DNA from: Lachnospiraceae bacterium
GTDB lineage: Bacteria > Bacillota > Clostridia > Lachnospirales > Lachnospiraceae
DNA: 64,000 bases
Direction of reading: 5' to 3'
NCBI GenBank assembly: GCA_021628825.1
Contig: JAJXRY010000002.1
Location: 868,001 to 932,000, forward strand
Shown here: piece after piece, positions 41,297-50,303 of the stretch
Numbering within the stretch: position 1 is the stretch's first letter
Layout of the letters: every line of letters starts with the position of its first letter
Position numbers and translations under genes: made by a program
The notes under the pieces: generated by a model
Databases searched by the model: none
What the model saw: only the letters and a program-made list of their open reading frames with translations
Told to the model about the DNA's origin: nothing

Positions 41297-43295
41297 ATGA
41301 ATCCGTGGACACAGATGTGGCTGAATTACTTTCCAAGGGCAGCGAAAGGAAATGAAGCCTATTTTGAAAAATACCGGCTGGATGGATTTGAGAAGGAACA
41401 CCGTGTGATCCGGTCTGCGCTTCTGGAACTGGAGCGTGGAATACAGGGCCTGCTGGCAGGTTCTTCTCTGGTACAGGAAGAAAAAGGAACCTTCGTTATC
41501 CGCAGGATTTCCGAAGCAGGAAGCGGTGTGAAAGCAGAAGGATATCATCTGAAAGAGCAGGACGGACGGCTGTTTCTGCTGGCTGCCGAAGAAAAGGGTG
41601 TTTTATATGGCGTGTTTGACCTGCTTCGCAGAATTGCCATGGAGGAATCCCTGAAAGGTGTGGATGCGCTTTGTAATCCGGACAATCCAAACCGTATGCT
41701 GAACCACTGGGATAACATGGATGGCAGCATTGAGCGCGGTTATTCCGGGGAATCCTTCTTCTTTGCAGAGGATGAAATTCTGGTGAATGAACGGACGAGG
41801 GATTATGCGCGTTTCGTGGCGAGCGTCGGGTTAAATGGTGTTGTGATCAACAACGTGAATGTAAAGGATGCGGCAACGTATCTGATTACGGAACGTTATT
41901 TTGACCGTGTGGCAGAGCTTTCCAATGTATTTGCCGATTATGGAATCAGGCTGTATTTAAGTCTTAACTTTGCATCCCCGATGGAGCTTGGGGGACCGGA
42001 CAGTGCGGATCCGTTAAACGAAGAGGTCATTGCATGGTGGAAAGAGAAGATGAAGGAGGTCTTTGCAAGAATCCCGAATCTTGGAGGTTTCCTTGTAAAG
42101 GCAGATTCGGAAGGAAGACCGGGGCCTTTTACCTACGGAAGGACGCAGGCAGACGGAGCCAATATGCTTGCCGATATTGTGAAGGAATATGGTGCCATCA
42201 TCATCTGGCGGTGTTTTGTTTATAACTGCACGCAGGACTGGCGGGATTATAAGACGGACCGGGCGCGTGCCGGATACGACAATTTCATTCAGATGGATGG
42301 AGACTATCACGAGAATGTGATTCTACAGATTAAAAATGGTCCGATGGACTTCCAGATCCGGGAGGCAGTTTCGCCCCTGCTTGGAGGGTTAAAGAAGACC
42401 AATCAGATGCTAGAGGTTCAGGTGGCGCAGGAGTATACGGGACATCAGATTGATGTCTGCTATCTGATTCCCTTATTTAAAGAAGTACTGGATTTTAAAA
42501 CCTATTGCCAGCCGGAGCTTGACACGGTTGCGGATGTGGTAAGCGGCCGGACACTGGGAAACCGGAATGCCGGAATTGCAGCCGTAATCAATACCGGTAA
42601 TGATGCGAACTGGACCGGAAATGATCTGGCAGCAGCAAACTTCTATGGATTCGGAAGACTGGCATTCCAGACGTCTCTTTCCGCAGAAGAAATTGCAAAG
42701 GAATGGGTGAAACTGACCTTTGGCTGTGACTGCGAGGTTGTCGATGCACTTACAAAGCTTCTTCTTGGATCCCGGGCAACCTATGAGAAATATACCTCAC
42801 CGCTTGGCATTGGCTGGATGGTGACACCGCATGAGCACTACGGCCCGAGCATTGACGGATATGAGTACTCCCGCTGGGGAACCTACCATCGTGCTGATCA
42901 TCTGGGACTTGGCGTTGACCGGTCACACAACGGAACAGGATATGCACAGCAGTATTACGAGCCGAATGCTTCGATGTATGACGATCCGGCAACGTGCCCC
43001 GAAGAACTGTTGCTGTTTTTTTCCATCACATGCCGTACACATGGAAGCTGACAAGCGGAAAGACCCTGCTGCAGCACATCTATGACACCCACTTTGAAGG
43101 CGTGGAAGAGGTTCAGGAAATGATAACCGTCTGGGAATCCCTGAAAGAAAAGCTTCCGGAAGAAAGCTATACTCTGGTGCGGGAGCGGTTTGAACGACAG
43201 TTAGCCAACGCCAGGGAGTGGCGTGATCAGGTGAATTCTTACTTCTATCGTAAGAGCGGAATCCTGGATGAAAAAAAGGAAGAACAATTTATTAG
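41297..43295 (+). CDS. GH67 alpha-glucuronidase (two frameshifts)
   Basis: Removes 4-O-methyl-glucuronic acid from the non-reducing end of aldouronates derived from glucuronoxylan. Recognisable are NPDNPNRMLNHWDNMDGSIERGY, WRCFVYN and GFLVKADSEGRPGP. The catalytic acid is expected near FLVKADSEG, with the carboxylate pair in DGDYHENV and the conserved EVQVAQEYTG. ATG 41297 (MNPWTQMWLNYF) follows GGGGAGGAG. Runs T7 43016-43022 and A7 43271-43277 are probably 5 each, giving LLLFFHHMPYTWKL and the end DEKGRTIY with stop 43293-43295. Length about 665 residues, normal for intracellular GH67. Confidence 0.92.
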
Positions 43296-43313
43296 GAAGA
43301 TGATATTGACTGT

Positions 43314-43345
43314 CGGAAGCAGCAACTGCTTCCGGCAGTTGCAGT
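43314..43345 (+). terminator. Rho-independent terminator after the GH67 gene
   Basis: CGGAAGCAG and CTGCTTCCG form a perfect 9-bp stem around CAA, followed by a partly T-rich tail. It separates the hydrolase operon from the ABC exporter. Confidence 0.75.
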
Positions 43346-43353
43346 TTTAGGGT

Positions 43354-43407
43354 ATGGATAAGAAATGTAGTTTTTGTAAAAAGGGAAGCTGTGAAAGTAA
43401 AAGTTAA
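43354..43407 (+). CDS. Possible 17-residue cysteine-rich peptide before the ABC exporter
   Basis: MDKKCSFCKKGSCESKS, with three cysteines in a CxxCxxxxC layout, is directly upstream and in frame with the exporter after one stop codon. The ribosome site is weak (AGGG close to the ATG). An alternative is that the exporter itself starts at GTG 43390 with a one-base repair in GGTTTGC, which would leave this stretch untranslated. I list it because short Cys-rich peptides next to exporters can be export substrates, but support is slight. Confidence 0.2.
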   Translation: MDKKCSFCKKGSCESKS

Positions 43408-43422
43408 CATTCATATTACGGT

Positions 43423-45147
43423 TTGCAAAAACCTCATAAATGGAAATTTATCATTATGCTGCTTAGTGTTATTCTGGCATCCGGAACACTGATGCTTCTG
43501 CCATATATGATCGGATGGCTTGTGGATGAAGTAATCAGTTCTCAAAACATGTCACGATTTATTTATATTGTAGGCATATATGGAGCGGTATATGTGTTTA
43601 ACCAGGCAATGTATACGATAGTGAATATCATGGAAAAAGTAACCAGTACAGCATTTCTGTTTGATATCAGGTCGGAACTGTATTCCCGGATCCTGAGGTT
43701 TAAGGGCTGTTGTCTGGCAGACATGTACAGTGGGGATACGGTCCACAGAATGGAAAAGGATGTTGACCAGATTATGACCATGATAAGCGTTAATTTGTTC
43801 GGTCTGGTAACCAATGGGATGAATATGGTTATTGCTCTGGTATTTATATACTTTTCCAATGTATGGATGGGTGTTTTTACAACCGTTGTGACTCCGGTCA
43901 TTGTATATGTATCAAGATTTTTCAGCGAAAAAGCCAAAAAAGAAAACTCCCGTATTATTCAAAAAAGAGGCTTATTGTCCTCCTGGACATTTGAAATTTT
44001 GGATGGAATGCAGGAAATAAAACTTTTACATGCATCCAGACAGATCCTTTCCGAATTTCTACGGAGAAATATTGAAATAGCCAGAATGTGTATTGGCTTA
44101 AACCGAATTGAAGTCGGGGCAGAAAGGGTAAATACCGGGATATCGCTGATCGCCCAGATGTGTATGTTTACCATTTCTGCTTTCCTTGTAAAATCCAATC
44201 AACTGACAGTCGGCGGGGTTACGGCCTGCTTTGCTTATTATGCAAACTGCGTTGCAGCATTCAACAGTATCAACTCAAGAATAGTATCTCTTTCCTCCAA
44301 TCTGGTTTCCTGCGACAGGGTTATGGAATTGTTTGATACCCCACTGGAAGAAGGGACAGAATGTCTCCGTATGCAGGAGGTGCCAGACAGTAACGCAGAA
44401 CGAATTGTGGGAAGCATCGAGTTTAAAAATGTCTCGTTCCGGTATAACGAAGAGCGGAGCATATTTAATTCTCTGTCATTTCGTATTAATCCGCGTGAGA
44501 AAATCGCCATTGTAGGAAACAGTGGTGTGGGAAAAAGCACTTTAGTGAATTTATTGTGCCGGATATATGATCCGGATGAGGGAAATATATGGATCGATGG
44601 CAGGAATATCAGGGAATACGATATCCGCTATCTGCGTAAACAGATAGGAGTTGTTCATCAAAACAGTATTATTTTTCAGGGGTCGATAAGATTTAATCTG
44701 CAGTTTTCAGAGGACAGGTCCCGGGATGATTTATTGTGGGAAGCACTTAAAATGGCAGATCTGTATGACTTTGTAAGCAGCCTTGAAAAAGGTTTGGATA
44801 CCGTTATTGGAACCGGAGGGATGGACTTTTCGGGAGGTCAGAAACAAAGAATTGCAATCGCCAGAATATTTGTTAAGAATTCTCCAATCATGATTTTTGA
44901 TGAGTCAACCAGTGCATTGGACAGTGGGGCTGAAATGACAATCAAAGATTCATGGGAATTATTGGGAGAGAATCATACATTACTGATCATTGCGCACCGG
45001 CTGTCCACGATAGTCCATGCGGACAGGATTCTTGTTCTGGAGGATGGAAAAATCGCAGGCTTTGATAAGCATGAAGAGTTACTGGAAAACTGTGAGACCT
45101 ATCATAAGCTTTTTAAAGAGCAGTATGCAGGGAGTATGGGGGCATAA
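43423..45147 (+). CDS. ABC exporter with fused permease and ATPase domains
   Basis: Type IV half-transporter of about 574 residues. Six membrane helices are expected in residues 1-300 (IIMLLSVILASGTLMLLPYMIGWL, IVGIYGAVYVFNQAMYTIV and others). The ATPase has Walker A VGNSGVGKSTLV, signature FSGGQKQRIAIAR and Walker B MIFDESTSALD, with H-loop IAHRLS. No C39 peptidase domain. The TTG start is uncertain and the N-terminus may extend upstream (see 43354). The codons look more A/T-rich than those of the neighbouring hydrolase genes, suggesting separate ancestry. It lies between GH67 and the sugar permeases, but its substrate is unknown and it has its own terminator. Confidence 0.85.
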   Translation: MQKPHKWKFIIMLLSVILASGTLMLLPYMIGWLVDEVISSQNMSRFIYIVGIYGAVYVFNQAMYTIVNIMEKVTSTAFLFDIRSELYSRILRFKGCCLADMYSGDTVHRMEKDVDQIMTMISVNLFGLVTNGMNMVIALVFIYFSNVWMGVFTTVVTPVIVYVSRFFSEKAKKENSRIIQKRGLLSSWTFEILDGMQEIKLLHASRQILSEFLRRNIEIARMCIGLNRIEVGAERVNTGISLIAQMCMFTISAFLVKSNQLTVGGVTACFAYYANCVAAFNSINSRIVSLSSNLVSCDRVMELFDTPLEEGTECLRMQEVPDSNAERIVGSIEFKNVSFRYNEERSIFNSLSFRINPREKIAIVGNSGVGKSTLVNLLCRIYDPDEGNIWIDGRNIREYDIRYLRKQIGVVHQNSIIFQGSIRFNLQFSEDRSRDDLLWEALKMADLYDFVSSLEKGLDTVIGTGGMDFSGGQKQRIAIARIFVKNSPIMIFDESTSALDSGAEMTIKDSWELLGENHTLLIIAHRLSTIVHADRILVLEDGKIAGFDKHEELLENCETYHKLFKEQYAGSMGA

Positions 45148-45219
45148 ATTTCCGGTATTTAAGGTGCCGGCAGTAAGAGGAAAAAGAGGGGATTATTTGA
45201 ACATCAACGCTCTTTGATT

Positions 45220-45250
45220 AAGGGTCAGTCGTGAGAGACTGGCCCTTTTA
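45220..45250 (+). terminator. Rho-independent terminator after the ABC exporter
   Basis: AAGGGTCAGTC pairs with GACTGGCCCTT with one wobble, followed by T bases. Confidence 0.85.
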
Positions 45251-45302
45251 GAATACATGCTTTTAAAATTCTGAATTTGAATTAGTGCAATTCTGCAATA
45301 TG

Positions 45303-45429
45303 CATTACAAAAGTTGGTGTACATTGCAGAAGTTGCGCGATGTGCCATACAAAAGTTGTTATATATTGCGCAAATTGCTATTTGGACTATACAAAAAAAT
45401 TGCTATACATTGAAAAAAACTTGTAGCAA
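45303..45429. repeat. Three degenerate 42-bp direct repeats upstream of the transporter operon
   Basis: Units start at 45303, 45345 and 45387 with lengths 42, 42 and 43. Each has an ACAAAA-TTG core and a later ATTG stretch. This lies in the 455-base gap between the exporter and the first permease gene, which otherwise holds a terminator and the operator described next. They may be extra regulator sites. Confidence 0.5.
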
Positions 45430-45488
45430 AACGCACAATAAAAAAACTATCACAAAAGTTTTTATATATATAAATTGCATAAAAGAAA

Positions 45489-45551
45489 GCAAGATTTATG
45501 AAATGAAAAGCAATATATGACAAGATAAGAGGAAAAACGAAATATTATAAT
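45489..45551 (+). promoter_or_regulatory. AraC-type tandem operator and -10 box for the sugar transporter operon
   Basis: Half-sites GCAAGATTTATGAA (45489) and GCAATATATGACAA (45510) are 21 bases apart; TATAAT begins at 45546, 36 bases after the second. Spacing is identical to the GH3 promoter. Confidence 0.65.
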
Positions 45552-45602
45552 CAATTTATCAAAAAGAGTTGATAAACGATTTTTTTATGGGGAGGAGTTA
45601 CG

Positions 45603-46556
45603 ATGAGTAAAACATCCAAAAAAGTACCTGCCGTGAAGAACAGGAAATCCTTCGGTGTGTACATGAAACGGTACTGGCAGCTGTATCTGTTACTCTTTCT
45701 GCCAATGCTGTATCTGATCATCTTTAAATACGTTCCGATGGTTTATATTCAGATTGCATTCAAGAAATACAGTATTGTACAGAGCGTCTGGGAGATGCCA
45801 CTGGCCGCACAGCACGGTTTTGAATATTTCATCAAAGCGTTTAAGAACAAGGACTTCCTAAATGCGCTGAGGAATACGCTGGTACTGAATCTCCTTGATC
45901 TGGTAGTTGGTTTCCCGGCTCCGATCATTTTCGCACTGATTTTAAATGAACTGGTATTTACCAGGTTTAAGAGAGTGGTACAGACCATTGCTTATATGCC
46001 CCATTTCTTATCCTGGGTCATTATTTACAGCCTGGCACTTCAGATGTTTGCACCGTCCAACGGTCTTGTGAACATGGTGCTGCAGAACATGGGACTTGAG
46101 GCAGTTCACTTCCTCGATAAACCGGGCAACTGGATTGTATCGTACATATTAATCGGTGTATGGCAGAACTTTGGATGGGGCTCCATCGTATATCTGGCAG
46201 CGATCGCCGGAATCAATCCGGAGCTTTACGAAGCAGCATCGGTAGACGGCGCCGGAAGATTTAAGAAGATGTGGCACATTACCCTTCCGGGTATCCGTTC
46301 CACCATTGTTGTACTTTTGATTATGAACCTTGGCAATATTTTAGGAAGCGGCTTCGACAGACCGTTCGCTTTCCAGAATAACATGGTTATGAATGTGGCA
46401 AACGTCATTTCCACTTTTGTTTATACCAATGGTATTAAGAGTCTTCAGTTCTCACTGACGACGGCGGTTGGATTGTTCCAGTCCGTGATCTGTGTAATCT
46501 TCCTGTTGCTGGCAAACTGGATTTCCAGACGGCTCGGCGAACGTGGAATCTGGTAG
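45603..46556 (+). CDS. Sugar ABC transporter permease, LplB type
   Basis: Intact 317-residue inner-membrane component with six helices, beginning YMKRYWQLYLLLFLPMLYLIIFKYVPM. The ATPase-contact EAA loop is EAASVDGAGRFKKMWHITLP. The closest family is LplB/YtcP-neighbour permeases; in Paenibacillus related proteins form the aldouronate transporter near GH67. Its position after an AraC-type operator and before a second permease and a binding protein supports import of aldouronates or xylo-oligosaccharides. No ATPase gene is present here, as usual: a shared MsmK-like ATPase probably serves it. Confidence 0.92.
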   Translation: MSKTSKKVPAVKNRKSFGVYMKRYWQLYLLLFLPMLYLIIFKYVPMVYIQIAFKKYSIVQSVWEMPLAAQHGFEYFIKAFKNKDFLNALRNTLVLNLLDLVVGFPAPIIFALILNELVFTRFKRVVQTIAYMPHFLSWVIIYSLALQMFAPSNGLVNMVLQNMGLEAVHFLDKPGNWIVSYILIGVWQNFGWGSIVYLAAIAGINPELYEAASVDGAGRFKKMWHITLPGIRSTIVVLLIMNLGNILGSGFDRPFAFQNNMVMNVANVISTFVYTNGIKSLQFSLTTAVGLFQSVICVIFLLLANWISRRLGERGIW

Positions 46557-46568
46557 GAGGTGTGAACG

Positions 46569-47439
46569 ATGATTAAATCAAAATCTGCAAAAGCCGGAGA
46601 CTGGATCTTCGTTCTGATCTGTATCGTGGTTGCCGTCATCTGTCTGCTTCCGATGGTAAACCTGCTGGTAAAGTCCATAAGCAGCACGGACGCACTGGTA
46701 AAGCATGAGGTTTATCTGTGGCCGAAGGGATTAAACTTTAATGCTTATACAACCGTACTTGGGGATGCAAAATACATCCGGGCGTTCTTCTGGACCGTAT
46801 TTCTTACCATTATCTGCACGATTGTATCACTGGTCATGACAACCTTATGTGCTTATCCTCTGATCTTCGAGGATCTCAAAGGAAGAAGCGTTTTTAATAT
46901 CATCATTACAATTACGATGTTTTTTAATGCAGGTACGATCCCGAATTATCTGTTGATGAAGTCTCTGAATTTGTTAAGTAATCCATTGGTACTGATTGTG
47001 CCGAGCTGTTTAAGTGTCTTCAATATGATTATCTTAAGGAGTTTCTTTTTATGGAATTCCGGACAGCTTAAGGGAATCAGCAGAGATTGACGGAGCAACC
47101 TATATTAAGATACTGTGTTCCATTTACATTCCTTTATCCAAACCGGTATTTGCGACACTGGCTCTGTTCTATGCCGTAGGCCGCTGGAATGGATATTCCG
47201 ATGCATTGATGTATATGAAGGAAAAGGATTACTATCCGTTACAGCTCCTTCTTTACAATATCATTAACAACATTAACAGCGTGGAAGTAGCTACGCAGGA
47301 AGGGTTCTCTACCCCGGGACTTACCGAATCACTGAAAGCAGCGATTGTTATGTTCTCCACTGTCCCGATTCTGTGTATCTATCCATGGCTGCAGAAGTAT
47401 TTCATCCACGGAGTTACCGTTGGAGCCGTTAAGGAATAA
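46569..47439 (+). CDS. Sugar ABC transporter permease, LplC/YtcP type (one frameshift)
   Basis: About 289 residues, second permease of the importer. The N-terminal helix is WIFVLICIVVAVICLLPMV, and the EAA loop after repair is ESAEIDGATYIKILCSIYIPL. T5 at 47046-47050 should be 4, giving RSFFYGIPDSLRESAEIDG and the C-terminal KYFIHGVTVGAVKE, the usual CUT1 ending. An AGGAGGTG site lies close to ATG 46569. Translated in series with the first permease (12-base gap). Confidence 0.92.
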
Positions 47440-47500
47440 CCGGATTGGAGTTCAGTCCGTGCATTCAATAAATCAAATATTCTATTAGGGAGGAAAAAGA

Positions 47501-49237
47501 ATGAAGAAGAAATTACTTTCCGTGTTACTTGCAGGTGCTATGGTACTTTCCCTTGCAGCCTGCGGAAGCAAAGAAGCAGCTCCTGCTGACACATCCAGTG
47601 ATACAGCAGCGACAACAACGGAAGCATCGGACTCAGCCGATACTTCTGATGCAGCATCTGACAGCGCAGATGCATCCGATCCGACAGGCGGTCAGCTTGT
47701 GGACGGCAAATTCGCTGAAACCAGAACCATCGTTGTAGAAGTTTATGATCGTGGTAACGATGGCGGTTCTGATCCTACAAACAATGCATACACCAAGTAT
47801 ATTCAGGAAGGAATGCTTGCAGACCACAACGTACAGGTAGAGTTCAAGGCAGTTCCCCGTTGGACAGAAGTAGAAGAAATCAATAACCTTCTGGCAGCAG
47901 GCGATGCTCCGGACATCTGTGTAACTTATGACTATCCGACCATTCAGACCTATGCAAACATGGGTGGTGTTCTGGATTTGAGCGAGTACTTAACCGAAGA
48001 ATACAAGTCTGTATTCCCGAACCTCTGGGATTGGCTTGGTGAGACCAACCTTTACTGGGATAAGGATCCTGAAACCGGTACAATCTGGGGAATTGAAGCA
48101 AAGCTTGCAAACAGCAACCGTATCAACACCTTCGTTCGTAAAGACTGGTTGGATAAGCTCGGTTTAAAGGAGCCTACTACCAAGCAGGAATTTGAAGATA
48201 TGCTGATTGCATTCCGTGACAACGCAGATGAACTTCTTGGCGCAGATGCTGACAAGATGATTCCTTACAGCGTAAGCTACGATGTGGGCTGGAGAGCAGC
48301 TACCTTAATTGAATCCTTCATTGATCCTGATATCTCTGATAAGGAATATTATGTAAACGGATTTGATGACAGAAAGCTTACCCAGAACGGCACAAAGGAA
48401 GGTGTCCGTCTCTTAAATAAGTGGTACAACGAAGGCTTAATGTGGAAAGATTTCGCTCTGTATGGAAGCGGCGATACTACAGAAGATGATAACTTAAAGG
48501 CTGGTTATGTAGGAGCCTTTACTCATAACTGGGATTATCCTTTCCGTAACGGTGAAGATTCCATCCAGGCAAACTTACAGAGACTGGTTGGAGAAGATGC
48601 AAAGTTTGTAGCCGTTGACTGCTTTGAAGACAGCAAGGGAACCCATACAAAGTTCGTACCCGGTCCTATCGACCGTAAGCTGTTCTTCCCTTCCACCAAC
48701 GATGAACCTTTGGCATCCATGCTTTATCTTGACTGGATTTCTGATCCGGAGCACATCCAGTATCTCCAGATCGGTGAAGAAGGCGTAACCCATGATACCT
48801 TAGACGATGGAACCATCGTTACCAAGGCTTCTACCGGTGACACCATCCAGAATTCCGGCTTCAACATTGATTTGACCATTACCTGTAACGGTCTGAAGCT
48901 GGTAGACCCTGAAATTACTACAAAGTCTATTGCATACAGCTACTCTAACGTAGATCCTGCTGATGTAGAAGCATCAGATGCAATTGCAAAGACAGACAAT
49001 AGACCCGGTAAGAATGTAAATGTTGGTGCAATCTCCGCAGAAGAAGGTATGGGTGATTCCCTCTCCAGCAAGAGAGATATCGTATATGATACCGCAGTAT
49101 CTGCGGCAGAAGCTGACTTTGATAAGGTATGGGATTCCGGTATTGAAGAATACTTGGGTGCAGGCGGCCAGGCCATCATGGATGAACGTGCAGCAAAGTG
49201 GGAAGCAACCTTCGGAAGCTCCGATATGTTACCTTAA
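47501..49237 (+). CDS. Extracellular sugar-binding lipoprotein of an LplA-type ABC importer
   Basis: 578 residues, intact. The signal peptide LLSVLLAGAMVLSLAACGS contains lipobox LAAC. An S/T/A/D-rich tether of about 40 residues follows, then a family 1 solute-binding fold with LLAAGDAPDICVTYDYPT. Size and order (permease, permease, binding protein) match the LplA family used for aldouronates in xylan degraders. Ligand specificity is inferred from the locus. Confidence 0.92.
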   Translation: MKKKLLSVLLAGAMVLSLAACGSKEAAPADTSSDTAATTTEASDSADTSDAASDSADASDPTGGQLVDGKFAETRTIVVEVYDRGNDGGSDPTNNAYTKYIQEGMLADHNVQVEFKAVPRWTEVEEINNLLAAGDAPDICVTYDYPTIQTYANMGGVLDLSEYLTEEYKSVFPNLWDWLGETNLYWDKDPETGTIWGIEAKLANSNRINTFVRKDWLDKLGLKEPTTKQEFEDMLIAFRDNADELLGADADKMIPYSVSYDVGWRAATLIESFIDPDISDKEYYVNGFDDRKLTQNGTKEGVRLLNKWYNEGLMWKDFALYGSGDTTEDDNLKAGYVGAFTHNWDYPFRNGEDSIQANLQRLVGEDAKFVAVDCFEDSKGTHTKFVPGPIDRKLFFPSTNDEPLASMLYLDWISDPEHIQYLQIGEEGVTHDTLDDGTIVTKASTGDTIQNSGFNIDLTITCNGLKLVDPEITTKSIAYSYSNVDPADVEASDAIAKTDNRPGKNVNVGAISAEEGMGDSLSSKRDIVYDTAVSAAEADFDKVWDSGIEEYLGAGGQAIMDERAAKWEATFGSSDMLP

Positions 49238-49287
49238 TCAGGTTGTTGTGTATAGATATAGGTGATTGATATAAATTTTCCTTTAAT

Positions 49288-49313
49288 AAGCCCGGGGCGT
49301 TGCCCCGGGCTTT
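49288..49313 (+). terminator. Strong GC-rich terminator after the transporter operon
   Basis: AAGCCCGGGGC-GTT-GCCCCGGGCTT is a perfect 11-bp stem with a three-base loop and T tail. Confidence 0.93.
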
Positions 49314-49327
49314 CGCGTTGTGTTGTT

Positions 49328-49502
49328 CAGTGCTGTGGGTGCTCTGTGTTGTGACTGTTCTGTGTTGTAGTTGTTCAGTGTTGTGGCTGCTCTGGGTTAT
49401 AGTTATTCAGTGTTATAGTTGTCCTGTGCTGTAGTTGATCTGAGCGGTAGTTGTCCAGTGTTGTGTTGTCCGGTGCCATAGTTGTCTTGTATTGTAGTTG
49501 CA
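49328..49502. repeat. Eleven degenerate copies of a 16-bp tandem repeat
   Basis: Units near CTGTGTTGTAGTTGTY follow at 16-base spacing, with one copy shortened to 15. The array is T/G-rich on the plus strand with almost no A or C and fills most of the gap between the transporter terminator and the LspA-like gene. Confidence 0.85.
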
Positions 49503-49562
49503 GGATATGACAAGGATCTTTATAATGAAATCATTCAGAGTGAACATTACGGGAGGTGTCAA

Positions 49563-50033
49563 ATGAAGCAACTGGCAGGAAAATTATTCATTCATCTGTT
49601 TGCGATCACGGGAATTGCAGGAACAGATCTTTATATTAAGAAACAGATTGAGGATAAGAAGGAGATGAACTGCTGCGAACCGATCTGTAAGGGAAAGCTG
49701 CTGCTTCGCAGATATCACAACAAGGGTGCTTTTCTGAACCTCGGAGAGAAGACCCCTCACCTTGTTGCAGCAATTTCTGTTGGAATGACGGTGTTTGCAG
49801 GTCTGTTCTTTCTTTCAACCTTTTCATTTCTTGGGAGGGGAATGCTGCGCTGGGGCCTGACGATGCTGCTTGGAGGGGCGTTCAGTAATACCTATGACCG
49901 CCTCAAACGGAAATATGTGGTGGATTATGTGAGCTTCAATGTGCCATGGGAAGCCTTGCGGAAGATCGTGTTTAATATCGGGGACTTTGCCATTATGATC
50001 GGTGCACTGGTGTCGGTGCTCTCTGAGGTGTGA
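49563..50033 (+). CDS. Signal peptidase II-like protein (divergent LspA)
   Basis: 156 residues from ATG 49563 with GGGAGG upstream. LspA cleaves lipoprotein signal peptides in the membrane. The two catalytic-Asp motifs are recognisable but altered: GGAFSNTYDRLKRKYVVDYVSF instead of the GGAxGNxxDR form, and FNIGDFAIMIG instead of FNxAD. NKGAFLNL matches the N-x-G-A-F loop. Three or four membrane helices are visible, and a soluble insertion CCEPICKGK carries three cysteines. It could be a paralogue with altered specificity rather than the housekeeping enzyme. Confidence 0.75.
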   Translation: MKQLAGKLFIHLFAITGIAGTDLYIKKQIEDKKEMNCCEPICKGKLLLRRYHNKGAFLNLGEKTPHLVAAISVGMTVFAGLFFLSTFSFLGRGMLRWGLTMLLGGAFSNTYDRLKRKYVVDYVSFNVPWEALRKIVFNIGDFAIMIGALVSVLSEV

Positions 50034-50218
50034 TGCGTGCAGTGAGAGCTGAAGATTGTTTTTAGACATTGATCAGGTCAATATTTGCTGGTTCAGAGAT
50101 ATTTATTTATAAACGCAGAGACATCTATCTATAAGTTTAAGGATTCAAGGACATCGAATTGCTGAAGCATGGAGTAGGCAGAGATATCTGTATAATTGAA
50201 GTGTTGGGTAGAAAGAGT

Positions 50219-50265
50219 AAATTGGACATATTTCGCCATTGAAAGGTGTGGTATGTCCAATTTTT
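50219..50265 (+). terminator. Terminator-like hairpin with T run
   Basis: AAATTGGACATA pairs perfectly with TATGTCCAATTT over 12 bases, with a 21-base loop and T5. It lies in the 605-base gap before the GntR operon. Confidence 0.65.
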
Positions 50266-50303
50266 ATTTCATATTTCAAAGAAATGCGTAAAAAAATGAA
50301 GAA

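Noticed and set aside
49328..49502. Possible CRISPR or iteron-type origin in the 16-bp repeats
   Set aside because: No spacers, no replication initiator gene or DnaA boxes nearby.
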